From an uncultured Collinsella sp. (GTDB taxonomy: Bacteria; Actinomycetota; Coriobacteriia; Coriobacteriales; Coriobacteriaceae), in contig CABUJH010000058.1 of NCBI GenBank assembly GCA_902491895.1, positions 1 through 10,778 on the forward strand: a stretch of DNA of 10,778 nt. The letters run 5' to 3'. Position numbers and translations under genes: made by a program. Shown piece after piece: positions 1 to 7,175 of the stretch; position 1 is the first letter of the stretch, and the number at the start of each line of letters is the position of its first letter. The notes under the pieces were generated by a model. The model did not search any database. It saw nothing but the letters and a program-made list of their open reading frames with translations, and had not been told where the DNA came from.

Positions 1-92
1 TCGATGGTGCAGAGGTAATCCGCCACTTGCTCGAGGCGGTAGTCGGTCATCGAGGTCTTGCGGCGTCGGACGACCCCTTTTGAGAGGACCTT
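1..92 (-). pseudogene. C-terminal fragment of a DUF3800-like protein
   Basis: The minus strand reads an open frame through the left edge that contains KTSMTDYRLEQVADYLCTI (codons descending from about position 59). This resembles the late part of DUF3800 proteins, where a Y-R-L-x-Q-x-A-D-x-x-C segment follows a run of basic residues. No start codon fits, and upstream (toward higher coordinates) the frame runs into DNA that codes for a nucleosidase on the other strand, so the N-terminal part is missing. DUF3800 proteins have unknown function and often occur in mobile or defence-rich regions. An N-terminal DUF3800 fragment lies on the same strand at 9852-10091, so the two could be halves of one gene. 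The family assignment rests on about 30 residues recalled from memory and is moderate; the frame itself is seen directly. Confidence 0.45.
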
Positions 93-338
93 GCCCACCG
101 AGTCGTCTCGCCCGCGGAACAGAAGGAGCGCATCCTCGCGACCTTCGGCGACCTGTGCTGCGAGATGGAGGGCTGCACCATCGCGCAGGCCGCCTATCTC
201 AACGGCGTGCCCCTCGTCGTCGTGCGCGCCATCAGCGACAAGCCCTGCGCCGAGGGCCAGGTCGTCGACTACAACACCTTCGAGAAGAAGGCCGCCTGCG
301 ACTGCGCCCGCATCGCCGCGCGCATGGTTAAGCTTTAG
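93..338 (+). pseudogene. 5'-truncated MTA/SAH nucleosidase (C-terminal part)
   Basis: The frame ending at TAG 336-338 encodes the C-terminal third of a 5'-methylthioadenosine/S-adenosylhomocysteine nucleosidase, which splits adenine from MTA and SAH in methionine salvage and the activated methyl cycle. Visible family marks are CEMEGCTIAQ (the Glu of E-M-E-G contacts ribose), then VVVRAISD, whose Asp (codon 237-239) is the catalytic acid. The family is usually about 230 residues; only about 80 are here. The same frame has TGA at 81-83, and the upstream sequence fits another protein on the opposite strand, so the N-terminal nucleobase-binding part is gone. ATG at 165 is the only in-frame methionine early on and would give a non-functional stub. 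I call it a pseudogene created by a rearrangement near positions 84-105. Confidence 0.75.
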
Positions 339-363
339 GCCCGGCGCGCCGGGGCCCTTCTTT
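338..363 (+). terminator. Possible terminator after the nucleosidase fragment
   Basis: A GC-rich self-complementary stretch centred on GGCGCGCC (343-350) begins at the nucleosidase stop codon and is followed by TTCTTT. The stem can be drawn in more than one register and the T tract is broken, so this is a weak intrinsic terminator at best. Confidence 0.35.
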
Positions 364-393
364 ATGTTGGGACCCCGGCGCGCAGGGCCCTTT
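340..393. repeat. Imperfect GC-rich direct repeat
   Basis: CCCGGCGCGC occurs at 340-349 and again at 374-383. Each copy is followed by a close variant of GGGGCCCTT (about 351-359 and 385-393). The two copies lie 34 bases apart in non-coding DNA between the nucleosidase remnant and the regulator. They may be a duplicated terminator element or a scar of the rearrangement; no function can be assigned. Confidence 0.5.
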
Positions 394-399
394 CCAAAG

Positions 400-425
400 C
401 GAAGTGTCGAGCCGAAGTGTTGAGC
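400..425. repeat. Tandem 13-bp repeat, possible protein-binding site
   Basis: CGAAGTGTCGAGC (400-412) is directly followed by CGAAGTGTTGAGC (413-425), identical except for one C/T change. It lies about 140 bases upstream of the regulator start. A tandem 13-mer could hold two copies of a protein on one face of DNA only with help from bending, so it could equally be a slippage duplication. The rest of 426-534 is non-coding and shows nothing else I can name. Confidence 0.6.
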
Positions 426-534
426 GTCGGCCCTGAATGTTCAATGGCCGTTGTTTTCTGCCCCTCAAGTGGTGAACTTCTCCTCGGGGCTGTTGATTCC
501 CCCACGCGCCCCCTTCCGTTCTCTGTGCTCCCCT

Positions 535-554
535 TATACTCCTTGTACAAGGAG
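535..554 (+). promoter_or_regulatory. Candidate -10 box and 16-bp palindrome over the regulator RBS
   Basis: TATACT (535-540) resembles a -10 box; no convincing -35 box is seen at 17 bases. CTCCTTGTACAAGGAG (539-554) is a perfect 16-base palindrome that overlaps the end of this box and contains most of the AAGGAGG ribosome binding site (549-555) of the gene starting at 565. It could be an operator at the transcription start, for example for autoregulation, or an RNA fold that hides the ribosome binding site. The palindrome is seen directly; its role is inferred. Confidence 0.5.
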
Positions 555-564
555 GTAAGAAGTC

Positions 565-3306
565 ATGGACAAGACCGCACAGGACAGCTTGGCAAAGAAG
601 CCCGTCGACATGAGGGACAGGATTCTCGAGCATCTCGAGGCCCTCACCTCTGCCGTCTCGCTCGACGACCTTGCCCGTCTGTCCACCTCCGACATCGCCG
701 AGACGCTCATCATCTCCAGGAGTCTGGCGAGCCAGTACCTCAACGACCTTGTTCGCGCCGGCCTTGTGGTTAAGGTGGCGGGCAGGCCTGTCCGTTATTT
801 TCATCGCCGCGCGTTCCAGAAGCGTTTTCAGGTAAAGCTCTCTGCAAGCGAGTACGCCTCGCTCGCCGACCTCATCCAGGCGACGGGAATCGCCGATCAC
901 CGTGACTTCGCGCGTGCCGTGGGCTTTGACCTGAGCCTCAGCTCCGTTGTCGAGCAGTGCAAGGCTGCGGTTCAGTACCCTCCGTTCGGCCTGCCCATCC
1001 TCTTGAGCGGCGGCGTGGGTGTCGGCAAGTCTTTCCTTTCTCGTCTTGTGTACGAGTACGGCAAGAACCAGGGCTTGCTGTCCCGCGACTCCTCCTATGT
1101 GCGCATCGACTGCGCCGGGGTCCCGGACGCCGCCTCGTTCAACGGGCTTCTTGACGAGTCGATCGCGAAATCGCGCGGGGGTGTGGTTTTTGTCAACGGC
1201 ATCGAGGCACTCTCTCCCTCTGCGATGGAGCACTGCCTTGCGACGGCCCTCGGGCTCGATGCCTCCCAGGATGCGCCGCGCGCTCGCCTCGTTCTTTCGA
1301 CGACGCTTTCCGCCGATGACCTGAAGGTTTCCTCGGCCTACAGCAAAATGCCCATCTGTGCCCGCGTCCCCTCACTCAAGGAGCGGACCCCCGAGGAGCG
1401 CGAGGATCTCATCTTGAGCTTCCTGCGCAGCGAGGGGTGCCGAATCGGTTCTGATGTGAAGATTAGCCGCGGCGCATACCGTTGCCTCGTGAACGCGGAC
1501 TTTTCCGATAACATCGCCGGCTTGCGCGCCTGCGTGACGAACTGCTGCGCCAAAGCGTTCCTCAATCGCGAGGGCGACTACGTCGTCGTTCGCCCGTATC
1601 TTCTTCCCAGCGGGCTCCTCTCCTCCGCGCAGATTGATCAACAGCCCGATGATGGCGTTCTGATCGACGCGTCCCTGGATGCCGCCGAGAGCACAGGGCC
1701 GGTCGAGCAGGCGCTCGATGCCCTGTGCTCTCTCGATGAGCGATTCTGCGCCGGGGAGCTCTCTGTCTCCGAGCTCGTCTCGCAAGCTGTCTCCGCTGTG
1801 CGCGGCGTTGAGGATCACTTGATCTTCGGCCGCGGCGTTACCTCCTCGAGGTCGCGCGCCTTCGAGCGCATCGTGGGCGCGGTCCTTGCCGACGCAGGCT
1901 CTTCTTATGGCATCGAGCTTTCGAGGAAGGTCGCTTTTCTACTGGCCCAGGAGATTTGCCTGCAGTTGTGGCCGGGCATCGGCCTGGCTAAGCGAAAGTC
2001 TGCCTGTGCGGAGCAAATCTCCCATCTCCTCGGTGCCGTGACCTCCGAATTACCGTTTGCCTCGAGCGTCTCCGATCAGGTCGCCGCAGACGTGGAAGGG
2101 GCGCTGGGAATCTCGCTCGATCACTTCACGAAGACGCTTCTGACGCTGTGCGTCGCATCGGAGTCTCGCGACGCGAAGGCCCTTCGAACGCTCTGCGTCA
2201 TCTTGTCCCACGGCTACTCAACGGCGACGAGCATCGCCGACGCGGCGAACCGTATGCTCGGCATGCATGTGTACGAGGCGGTCGACATGCCCTACGACCA
2301 GCAGCTGAAGGACATCGTCGGTCCGCTCCAGCGCCTCGTCGACCGCCATTCCTACTGCACCGGGGTCGTGTTCCTCGTCGACATGGGCTCCTTGGAGGAG
2401 GCCTATAAGGCCCTCGAGAACGTTACCGACTCCACTATCGGCGTGGTGAACAACGTCTCTACCGGTCTTGCGCTCGAGATCGGGGTCGGGCTGCTCGGCG
2501 GCAAGTCCATCGCCGAGGTTCTTGGCGATGCGACCGCCGCGTGCGTGACGCACTGCAAGGTGATCGAGCGCGTCAACCGTGAGGACGCCATCGTCTTCTG
2601 CTCCGAGTCCGGGGTCGACGCCGCGGAGAGGATACGCCAGCTCGTCTCGCAGAGCCTCCCGCGCACCATAGGCGCGCGCCTGCTCACGAGGCCCTTCAAG
2701 CAGCTCGTCGCGAACGGGTCGAACGACGCCGTTTTCTCCGAGCACCGCGTCTGCGCCGTCATCGGCACGGGAGACCCCGGGGTCGCCTCCGTCCCCTTCG
2801 TCGCCCTCGAGGACATTATGTCGACGGCGTCCGCCTCTAAGGTCGATGCCGTGTTCGGCAGGTGGCTTGACGCTTCCGAGCTCTCTTCTTTCCACGAGAA
2901 GCTGCTCTCGAACATGACGCTGCAGAACGTCATCCGCTCCATCACCATCCTCGACCCGGAGCGGCTATTCCATGAGATCGAGAGCGCCGTGCACGAGCTT
3001 CAGCGCAGGACAGGCGAGAAGATCGGCAGCAACGCCATCATTGGGCTCTACGTCCACCTCTGCTGTCTCGTCGAGCGCCTTGTTACCAGAAACCCCATTG
3101 AGACCTACGTTGGCCAGGACCGCTTCGAGGAGGAACGCGCCGATTTCATCGAGTCCTTCAGGCAGAGCTTCTCGAGCATCTCGACGCGCTATCGCGTAGA
3201 GGTTCCCGTAAGCGAGATCGCATATGTCTTCGACTACATAAGCGTGAGCGCCGCCCCGGCGCGAGAAGAGCGCCTCGGCTCCTCGGACCTCCTGCTCGAC
3301 GAGTGA
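565..3306 (+). CDS. LevR-like PTS-controlled transcriptional regulator (AAA+, EIIA-Man, PRD)
   Basis: This 913-residue protein has the LevR domain order. An N-terminal winged helix (about 16-84, R-S-L-A-S-Q-Y-L-N-D-L recognition region) binds DNA. An AAA+ domain follows (about 120-350) with an intact Walker A (GGVGVGKS, 149-156) and the typical segment ICARVPSLKERTPEER (264-279). A PRD1-like region spans about 385-520. An EIIA-Man-like domain (about 542-680) has its phosphorylatable His at 549. A linker resembling the LevR region with AVIGTGDPGVASVPF (731-745) precedes a C-terminal PRD (about 797-885, candidate His831). The start follows AAGGAGG with nine bases between. Such proteins switch PTS operons according to phosphorylation by HPr and the partner IIB, and the PTS operon follows 123 bases downstream. 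Oddly, the GAFTGA loop is missing and the Walker B region reads VVFVNGIEAL (207-216), with N-G in place of D-E. Sigma-54 partnership is therefore unlikely. Confidence 0.88.
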   Translation: MDKTAQDSLAKKPVDMRDRILEHLEALTSAVSLDDLARLSTSDIAETLIISRSLASQYLNDLVRAGLVVKVAGRPVRYFHRRAFQKRFQVKLSASEYASLADLIQATGIADHRDFARAVGFDLSLSSVVEQCKAAVQYPPFGLPILLSGGVGVGKSFLSRLVYEYGKNQGLLSRDSSYVRIDCAGVPDAASFNGLLDESIAKSRGGVVFVNGIEALSPSAMEHCLATALGLDASQDAPRARLVLSTTLSADDLKVSSAYSKMPICARVPSLKERTPEEREDLILSFLRSEGCRIGSDVKISRGAYRCLVNADFSDNIAGLRACVTNCCAKAFLNREGDYVVVRPYLLPSGLLSSAQIDQQPDDGVLIDASLDAAESTGPVEQALDALCSLDERFCAGELSVSELVSQAVSAVRGVEDHLIFGRGVTSSRSRAFERIVGAVLADAGSSYGIELSRKVAFLLAQEICLQLWPGIGLAKRKSACAEQISHLLGAVTSELPFASSVSDQVAADVEGALGISLDHFTKTLLTLCVASESRDAKALRTLCVILSHGYSTATSIADAANRMLGMHVYEAVDMPYDQQLKDIVGPLQRLVDRHSYCTGVVFLVDMGSLEEAYKALENVTDSTIGVVNNVSTGLALEIGVGLLGGKSIAEVLGDATAACVTHCKVIERVNREDAIVFCSESGVDAAERIRQLVSQSLPRTIGARLLTRPFKQLVANGSNDAVFSEHRVCAVIGTGDPGVASVPFVALEDIMSTASASKVDAVFGRWLDASELSSFHEKLLSNMTLQNVIRSITILDPERLFHEIESAVHELQRRTGEKIGSNAIIGLYVHLCCLVERLVTRNPIETYVGQDRFEEERADFIESFRQSFSSISTRYRVEVPVSEIAYVFDYISVSAAPAREERLGSSDLLLDE

Positions 3307-3327
3307 CCTTCCCCGCGCCGCCGCAAG

Positions 3328-3357
3328 CTGACCGCGCGTCCTCAATAATCCGATAAC
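3328..3357 (+). promoter_or_regulatory. Weak candidate promoter upstream of the PTS genes
   Basis: CTGACC (3328-3333) and GATAAC (3352-3357) could be -35 and -10 boxes with an 18-base spacer, in the 123-base gap between the regulator and the IIB gene. Downstream, GGCGC (3367-3371) and GCGCC (3383-3387) form a short inverted repeat around TCCGGA. No strong terminator follows the regulator, so read-through is also possible. I see no GG-N10-GC sigma-54 promoter here. Confidence 0.25.
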
Positions 3358-3429
3358 CCCTTGCCCGGCGCGAATCCGGATAGCGCCGAGGCAGTACCGA
3401 ACGTAAAACTTCATTTGATAGGAGCAAAC

Positions 3430-3903
3430 ATGAGTGTTGTTATGGCACGAATCGACAATCGCCTGCTTCACGGCATCATCGTGACGCAGTGGGCCCCGGT
3501 GTCGGGCGCGACCCGAGTCATGGTCATCGACGACAAGGTCGCCGGCGACGAGGTCCTGAAGTCCACCATGAGGATGGCGCGCCCCGCGGGCATGGCCGTC
3601 TCGATCATCTCCGAGCAGACCGCGCTCAAGAACTTCGCGGCGGGCAAGTACGACCGCGAGAAGGTCTTTGTCATCGCCAAGGAGCCCGAGACGATCCTTC
3701 ACCTGGTCGAGTCGGGCATCGAGCTCCCGTCGCTGATCGTCGGCGGCTCTCTTGTCAAGGAGGGCGGCGTCCAGCTCACCCAGCGCGCCTATGCCTCCGC
3801 CGAGAACGTCCAGAGCTACAAGGCGCTCATCGCCCGCGGCGTCAAGGTGACGGCACAGTTCGTGCCCGCCGACAAGCCCGTCTCCGTCGCCGACCTCATC
3901 TAA
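3430..3903 (+). CDS. PTS mannose/sorbose-family EIIB component
   Basis: The 157-residue protein is a cytoplasmic IIB subunit of the mannose-fructose-sorbose PTS family. It takes the phosphate from IIA and passes it to the sugar in the IIC/IID channel. The N-terminal signature ARIDNRLLHGIIVTQW (6-21) matches the family motif R-I-D-x-R-L-x-H-G, with the phosphorylated His at position 14. The core DDK and the later LIVGGSLVKEGGVQL segment are also typical. The length is normal for IIB. I chose ATG 3430 because AGGAG (3420-3424) lies just upstream; ATG 3442 is an alternative that would remove residues before the motif. The IIC gene starts nine bases after its stop. In LevR systems IIB is the protein that phosphorylates the regulator negatively, so it is a likely partner of the upstream gene. 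Confidence 0.93.
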   Translation: MSVVMARIDNRLLHGIIVTQWAPVSGATRVMVIDDKVAGDEVLKSTMRMARPAGMAVSIISEQTALKNFAAGKYDREKVFVIAKEPETILHLVESGIELPSLIVGGSLVKEGGVQLTQRAYASAENVQSYKALIARGVKVTAQFVPADKPVSVADLI

Positions 3904-3912
3904 GGAGGGATC

Positions 3913-4698
3913 ATGGTCAACTTCACTATCCTGCAGGTCGTCCTTTTGACCTTGCTGGCCTTCATCAAGCACGTGGACTACTACGGCATCCCGATGATCT
4001 TCGTCAACTATGCCGTCTTCTGGGGCCTTATCACCGGCGTCGTCATGGGCGACTGGAGGACCGGCCTTGTCATCGGCGGTACCATTCAGCTCATGCAGCT
4101 CGGCGTCGCGGGCTTCGGCGGCTCGTCGATTCCCGACTACGGCACGATGGCCATCATCGCCACCGCCTACGGCGTGACCCTGGGCGCGGACACGGGCCTC
4201 GCCATCGGCCTGCCGGTCGGCATGCTCGGCATCCAGCTCGACGTCATCGTCAAGATCCTCAACGGCTTCGTCGTCGAGAAGTCCCAGAAGTTCTGCGACG
4301 AGGGCAAGTTCAAGCAGATGAACGCCATCCTGTGGGTCTGCCCCGTGCTCTTCGGCCTGTGCGCCGCCCTGCCCGTCTTTGTCTCCGTGACCCTCGGCCA
4401 GCCCGCCGTCAACTGGCTCCTCGAGGTTATGCCCCAGTGGTTCCTTTCCGGTCTCACCCTCGCCGGCAAGATGCTCCCGGCCGTCGGCATCGCGATGCTG
4501 CTGCGTTACATGCCCACTGGCAAGTACTTCCAGTACCTGCTCGCCGGTTTCTTCCTCTCGGCCTTCCTGAACGTGCCCATCATTGGCGCCGCCATCGTCG
4601 GCGTTGCCCTCGCGATCGCGTTCTACCAGCGTGCCGAGAGGGACACCGAGCTCGCCGCCCACGCTTCCGCAGACGCCTTCATCGGAGAGGATGAGTAA
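3913..4698 (+). CDS. PTS mannose/sorbose-family EIIC component
   Basis: This 261-residue integral membrane protein is the IIC subunit that, with IID, forms the sugar channel. Long hydrophobic stretches are visible at about 5-20, 28-45, 50-62, 78-88, 95-118, 138-160, 178-198 and 208-237. The conserved family region GFGGSSIPDYGTMAIIA (67-83) is present, as is the basic loop around residues 123-134. The start is set by AAGGAGG directly upstream of ATG 3913. The C-terminal tail (238-261) is acidic and hydrophilic. It lies nine bases after IIB, and IID begins two bases after its stop, so the subunits should be translated together. The substrate cannot be read from the sequence; neighbours point to a fructose-containing sugar. 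Confidence 0.93.
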   Translation: MVNFTILQVVLLTLLAFIKHVDYYGIPMIFVNYAVFWGLITGVVMGDWRTGLVIGGTIQLMQLGVAGFGGSSIPDYGTMAIIATAYGVTLGADTGLAIGLPVGMLGIQLDVIVKILNGFVVEKSQKFCDEGKFKQMNAILWVCPVLFGLCAALPVFVSVTLGQPAVNWLLEVMPQWFLSGLTLAGKMLPAVGIAMLLRYMPTGKYFQYLLAGFFLSAFLNVPIIGAAIVGVALAIAFYQRAERDTELAAHASADAFIGEDE

Positions 4699-4700
4699 CC

Positions 4701-5534
4701 ATGGAAAACGAGAACATCACCGCCGTCGCCGAGGGCAAGCCCTCCGGCTACAAGGTCACCAAGAAGGACCTGCGCAACGCGAACTGGCGCTGGCTCATGA
4801 GCGTGTGCACCTTCAACTACCAGACCCAGCAGGGCGCCTCAGTCGCCTACGCCCTCTCGCCGGTCCTGAGGAAGATCTACACGAACGACGAGGACTATAA
4901 GCAAGCGCTCAACAACCACTTCCGCTACTACAACACCCAGCCTTGGCTCGCCGCCATCATCCTTGGCGCCTGCGTGGCCATGGAGGAGCGTGACGGTCTC
5001 GCGGCGGCGGACGCCGTCCAAGACCTGAAGATCGGCACCATGGGACCGCTCGCCGGCGTCGGCGACTCCCTGCTCATGACCATGATCCCGACCATCATGG
5101 GCTCCATCGCCGCCTATATGGCCATCGAGGGCAACCCCGTGGGAGCCGGCATCTGGTTCGCGCTCATCCTGGCCATCTTCTGGGTCCGCATGCACGCCCT
5201 CGAGTTCGGCTACAAGCAGGGTGTGAAGCTCGTCACCGACTTCAGCGAGAAGCTTCCCAACCTCACTGCCGCCGCCTCCGTGCTCGGCCTCACCGTGGTC
5301 GGCTGCCTCATCGCCTCGGTCATCGGCGTCACCTGCCCGATTAGCTTCAGCTTCGGCGACGTCTCGATGGAGATTCAGCCGCTGCTCGACAAGATCCTGC
5401 CTGCCATGATCCCCGCCGCCATCACGGGAAGCGCGTATTACCTTCTTACCAAGAAGAACGCGAGCATGACGGCCCTCATCCTCGTGGTGATCGTCCTCGC
5501 GATGGTCGCCTCCGCCGCCGGCATCCTTGCCTAG
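4701..5534 (+). CDS. PTS mannose/sorbose-family EIID component
   Basis: The 277-residue IID subunit pairs with IIC in the membrane. The N-terminal region KKDLRNANWRWLM (21-33) matches the usual IID opening, followed by FNYQTQQG. The family signature LKIGTMGPLAGVGDSL (109-124) is intact. The tail holds hydrophobic stretches at about 190-212 and 256-277. The length agrees with the family. GGAGAGG (4684-4690), inside the end of IIC, serves as ribosome binding site for ATG 4701. The gene is closely coupled to IIC and followed after 26 bases by IIA. The gene order IIB-IIC-IID-IIA gives a complete transporter; HPr and Enzyme I must come from elsewhere in the genome. Confidence 0.93.
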   Translation: MENENITAVAEGKPSGYKVTKKDLRNANWRWLMSVCTFNYQTQQGASVAYALSPVLRKIYTNDEDYKQALNNHFRYYNTQPWLAAIILGACVAMEERDGLAAADAVQDLKIGTMGPLAGVGDSLLMTMIPTIMGSIAAYMAIEGNPVGAGIWFALILAIFWVRMHALEFGYKQGVKLVTDFSEKLPNLTAAASVLGLTVVGCLIASVIGVTCPISFSFGDVSMEIQPLLDKILPAMIPAAITGSAYYLLTKKNASMTALILVVIVLAMVASAAGILA

Positions 5535-5560
5535 CTTCGACCCAAGAGATTGGTGAATCA

Positions 5561-5959
5561 ATGAGAAAGATAGTTGTGGCGAGCCATTCCCTTCTCGCCC
5601 AGGGCTTCAAGGACACCCTCGAGTTCCTTACGGGTAAGAGCGACGCCGTCAACGCTGTGTGCGCCTACGTGAACGACAACGGCGAGGGGCTCGACGCGGC
5701 GGTCGAGGCGGCGCTTTCGGGCACTGACGAGGTCGTCGTCCTCACCGACGCGCTCGGCGGCAGCGTGAACCAGCGCTTCTCCCGCTTCGCCTCCGACCGG
5801 ATCCACGTGATCGCGGGTGTCAACCTCCCGCTCGCCATGACGGTCGCGCTCGCGCGCCCCGACGAGAAACTCGACTTCGACGCCCTCGTCGACGAGGCGC
5901 GCCAGCAGATCGTCTACGTGAACGGTGCCAGTTCCGCCGAGTGCGAAGACGACGAATAG
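5561..5959 (+). CDS. PTS mannose-family EIIA component
   Basis: The 132-residue protein is a free-standing IIA-Man domain, which accepts phosphate from HPr and hands it to IIB. The N-terminus MRKIVVASHSLLAQG carries the phosphorylated His at position 9; the usual S-H-G is S-H-S here. The TDALGGSVNQRF segment (62-73) corresponds to the D-L-x-G-G-S/T-P-x-N motif of IIA-Man. The tail is acidic (ECEDDE). The ribosome binding site is weak compared with the neighbours, so translation may rely on coupling with IID. The domain is related to the EIIA-like domain inside the regulator, but here it is a separate subunit. The stop is 12 bases before the glycoside hydrolase start, consistent with one operon. 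Confidence 0.9.
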   Translation: MRKIVVASHSLLAQGFKDTLEFLTGKSDAVNAVCAYVNDNGEGLDAAVEAALSGTDEVVVLTDALGGSVNQRFSRFASDRIHVIAGVNLPLAMTVALARPDEKLDFDALVDEARQQIVYVNGASSAECEDDE

Positions 5960-5971
5960 AGGAGGTCGACG

Positions 5972-7096
5972 ATGAGAGAGTTCCTTAAAGACGTGTGGAT
6001 GCACGGCGGTGAGGAAAGCCGCGCCATCACCCCCGAGAACATCACGGGCGAGAAGGGCCGCGCCGCCATGTCGGCCAGCCACCTCGGTGTCGGCCGCAAG
6101 GGCTCGTGCTGCGTGCCCCTTGAGTCCGGCGAGACCATCACGCTCGCGGACATCGAGGGCCCCGGCATCATCCGCCACATCTGGATGACCGTCCCCGACA
6201 AGACCGCCGCCGGCAGCTTCGTCATGCGCGACCTCGTGCTGCGCTTCTACTGGGACGACGAGGAGACCCCCTCGGTCGAGTGCCCTGTCGGCGACTTCTT
6301 CTGCAACGGCTTCGGTGAGCGCGCCATCGTCAACTCGATGCCCATCTGCGTGAACCCGACGGGCGGCATGAACTGCTACTTCGAGATGCCCTTCAGGAAG
6401 CACGCCAAGGTCACGCTTACGAGCGAGCACCCCGGGTTCATTAAGTACATCTTCTACACGTTCAACTACGCGCTCACCGACGTGCCGGACGACGCCATGT
6501 ACTTCCACGCCCGCTTTAACCGCGAGCGCAGCACCCACAGGGGCGTCGACTACACCGTGCTCGACGGCGTGCGCGGCAAGGGCTACTACGTCGGCACCTA
6601 CATGGCCCTGTGCGCCCTGGAGCGCTATTGGTGGGGCGAGGGCGAGATGAAGTTCTTCCTCGACGGCGACGAGGAGTTCCCCACGGTCACCTCGACGGGA
6701 GCCGAGGACTACTTCGGCGGTGCCTGGGCCTTCCTCGACAGGCCGCCCCACGCGCTGCCCGAGGCGCAGTGCTTCAACACGCTGTTCGCCGGCTACCCGT
6801 ACCGCTCGACGCGCGACGCCACGCGCGACCGCTTCAGCGCGGGCAAGCCGAACCCGAACCCGATGCTCGCGACCAACGACGACGCGCTGCCCAGGCACGG
6901 CCTCTACAGGTGGCACCTTCCCGACCCGATCTCGTTCAAGGAGGACCTGCGCGTGACGTTCCAGGACCTCGGCAACGACGACATCAAGCTCTACGAGCGC
7001 GAGGACGACATCTCCACCGTCGCCTACTGGTACCAAAGCGAGCCGCACGCCGTGCTCGCCCCGTTTGCCGCAAGGCAGGACCGCGTGCCCAGGTAG
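5972..7096 (+). CDS. DUF2961 / GH172 family glycoside hydrolase
   Basis: The 374-residue protein belongs to DUF2961, now glycoside hydrolase family GH172. Known members act on furanosides and include a bifidobacterial difructose dianhydride I synthase/hydrolase and D-arabinofuranosidases. Family features seen are ADIEGPGIIRHIWMT (59-73), the segment with YWDDEETPSVECPVGDFF (93-110) and MKFFLDGDEEFPTVTSTGAEDYFGG (226-250, given here only by its key parts: D231, D233, E235, E245). Glu225 and Glu245 are the best candidates for the two catalytic glutamates, by spacing with the characterised enzyme; this is inferred from memory. No signal peptide or membrane segment is present, so it should act in the cytoplasm on the sugar brought in by the PTS. 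GAGGAGG lies just before ATG 5972. A fructokinase gene downstream suggests that fructose is released. Confidence 0.85.
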   Translation: MREFLKDVWMHGGEESRAITPENITGEKGRAAMSASHLGVGRKGSCCVPLESGETITLADIEGPGIIRHIWMTVPDKTAAGSFVMRDLVLRFYWDDEETPSVECPVGDFFCNGFGERAIVNSMPICVNPTGGMNCYFEMPFRKHAKVTLTSEHPGFIKYIFYTFNYALTDVPDDAMYFHARFNRERSTHRGVDYTVLDGVRGKGYYVGTYMALCALERYWWGEGEMKFFLDGDEEFPTVTSTGAEDYFGGAWAFLDRPPHALPEAQCFNTLFAGYPYRSTRDATRDRFSAGKPNPNPMLATNDDALPRHGLYRWHLPDPISFKEDLRVTFQDLGNDDIKLYEREDDISTVAYWYQSEPHAVLAPFAARQDRVPR

Positions 7097-7123
7097 GGTC
7101 GCCTCGAAACAAGCCAACGTTAT

Positions 7124-7161
7124 GGGCGCCCGCGGTTGACCATGACTGCGGGCGTCCCTTT
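7124..7161 (+). terminator. Hairpin between GH172 and fructokinase genes (attenuator-like)
   Basis: GGGCGCCCGCGGT (7124-7136) pairs with ACTGCGGGCGTCCC (7145-7158) with one bulged base and a G-U pair, around the loop TGACCATG. It is followed by only TTT before the AAGGAGG of the next gene. A partial terminator that lowers expression of the kinase, or an RNA-stability element between cistrons, is likely. The hairpin is seen; its effect is inferred. Confidence 0.6.
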
Positions 7162-7175
7162 GTAAGGAGGATCAC

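Noticed and set aside
328..1233. Minus-strand open frame of 301 codons opposite the regulator start
   Set aside because: It crosses the intergenic repeats and the regulator's HTH and Walker A region; the plus-strand product is unmistakable.
3307..3429. Sigma-54 promoter (GG-N10-GC) expected for a LevR target
   Set aside because: TTGC occurs at 3361-3364 but there is no GG at the required distance, and no other placement fits.
2965..4662. Long minus-strand open frame (565 codons) opposite the regulator end, IIB and IIC
   Set aside because: It is opposite genes with clear family motifs, its text is low-complexity (rich in D, G, E, H), and it arises from GC-ending codons on the other strand.
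5558..7117. Long minus-strand open frame (519 codons) opposite IIA and GH172
   Set aside because: Same antisense effect of GC-rich codons; no recognisable motif and composition is V, A, G, R, H-rich.
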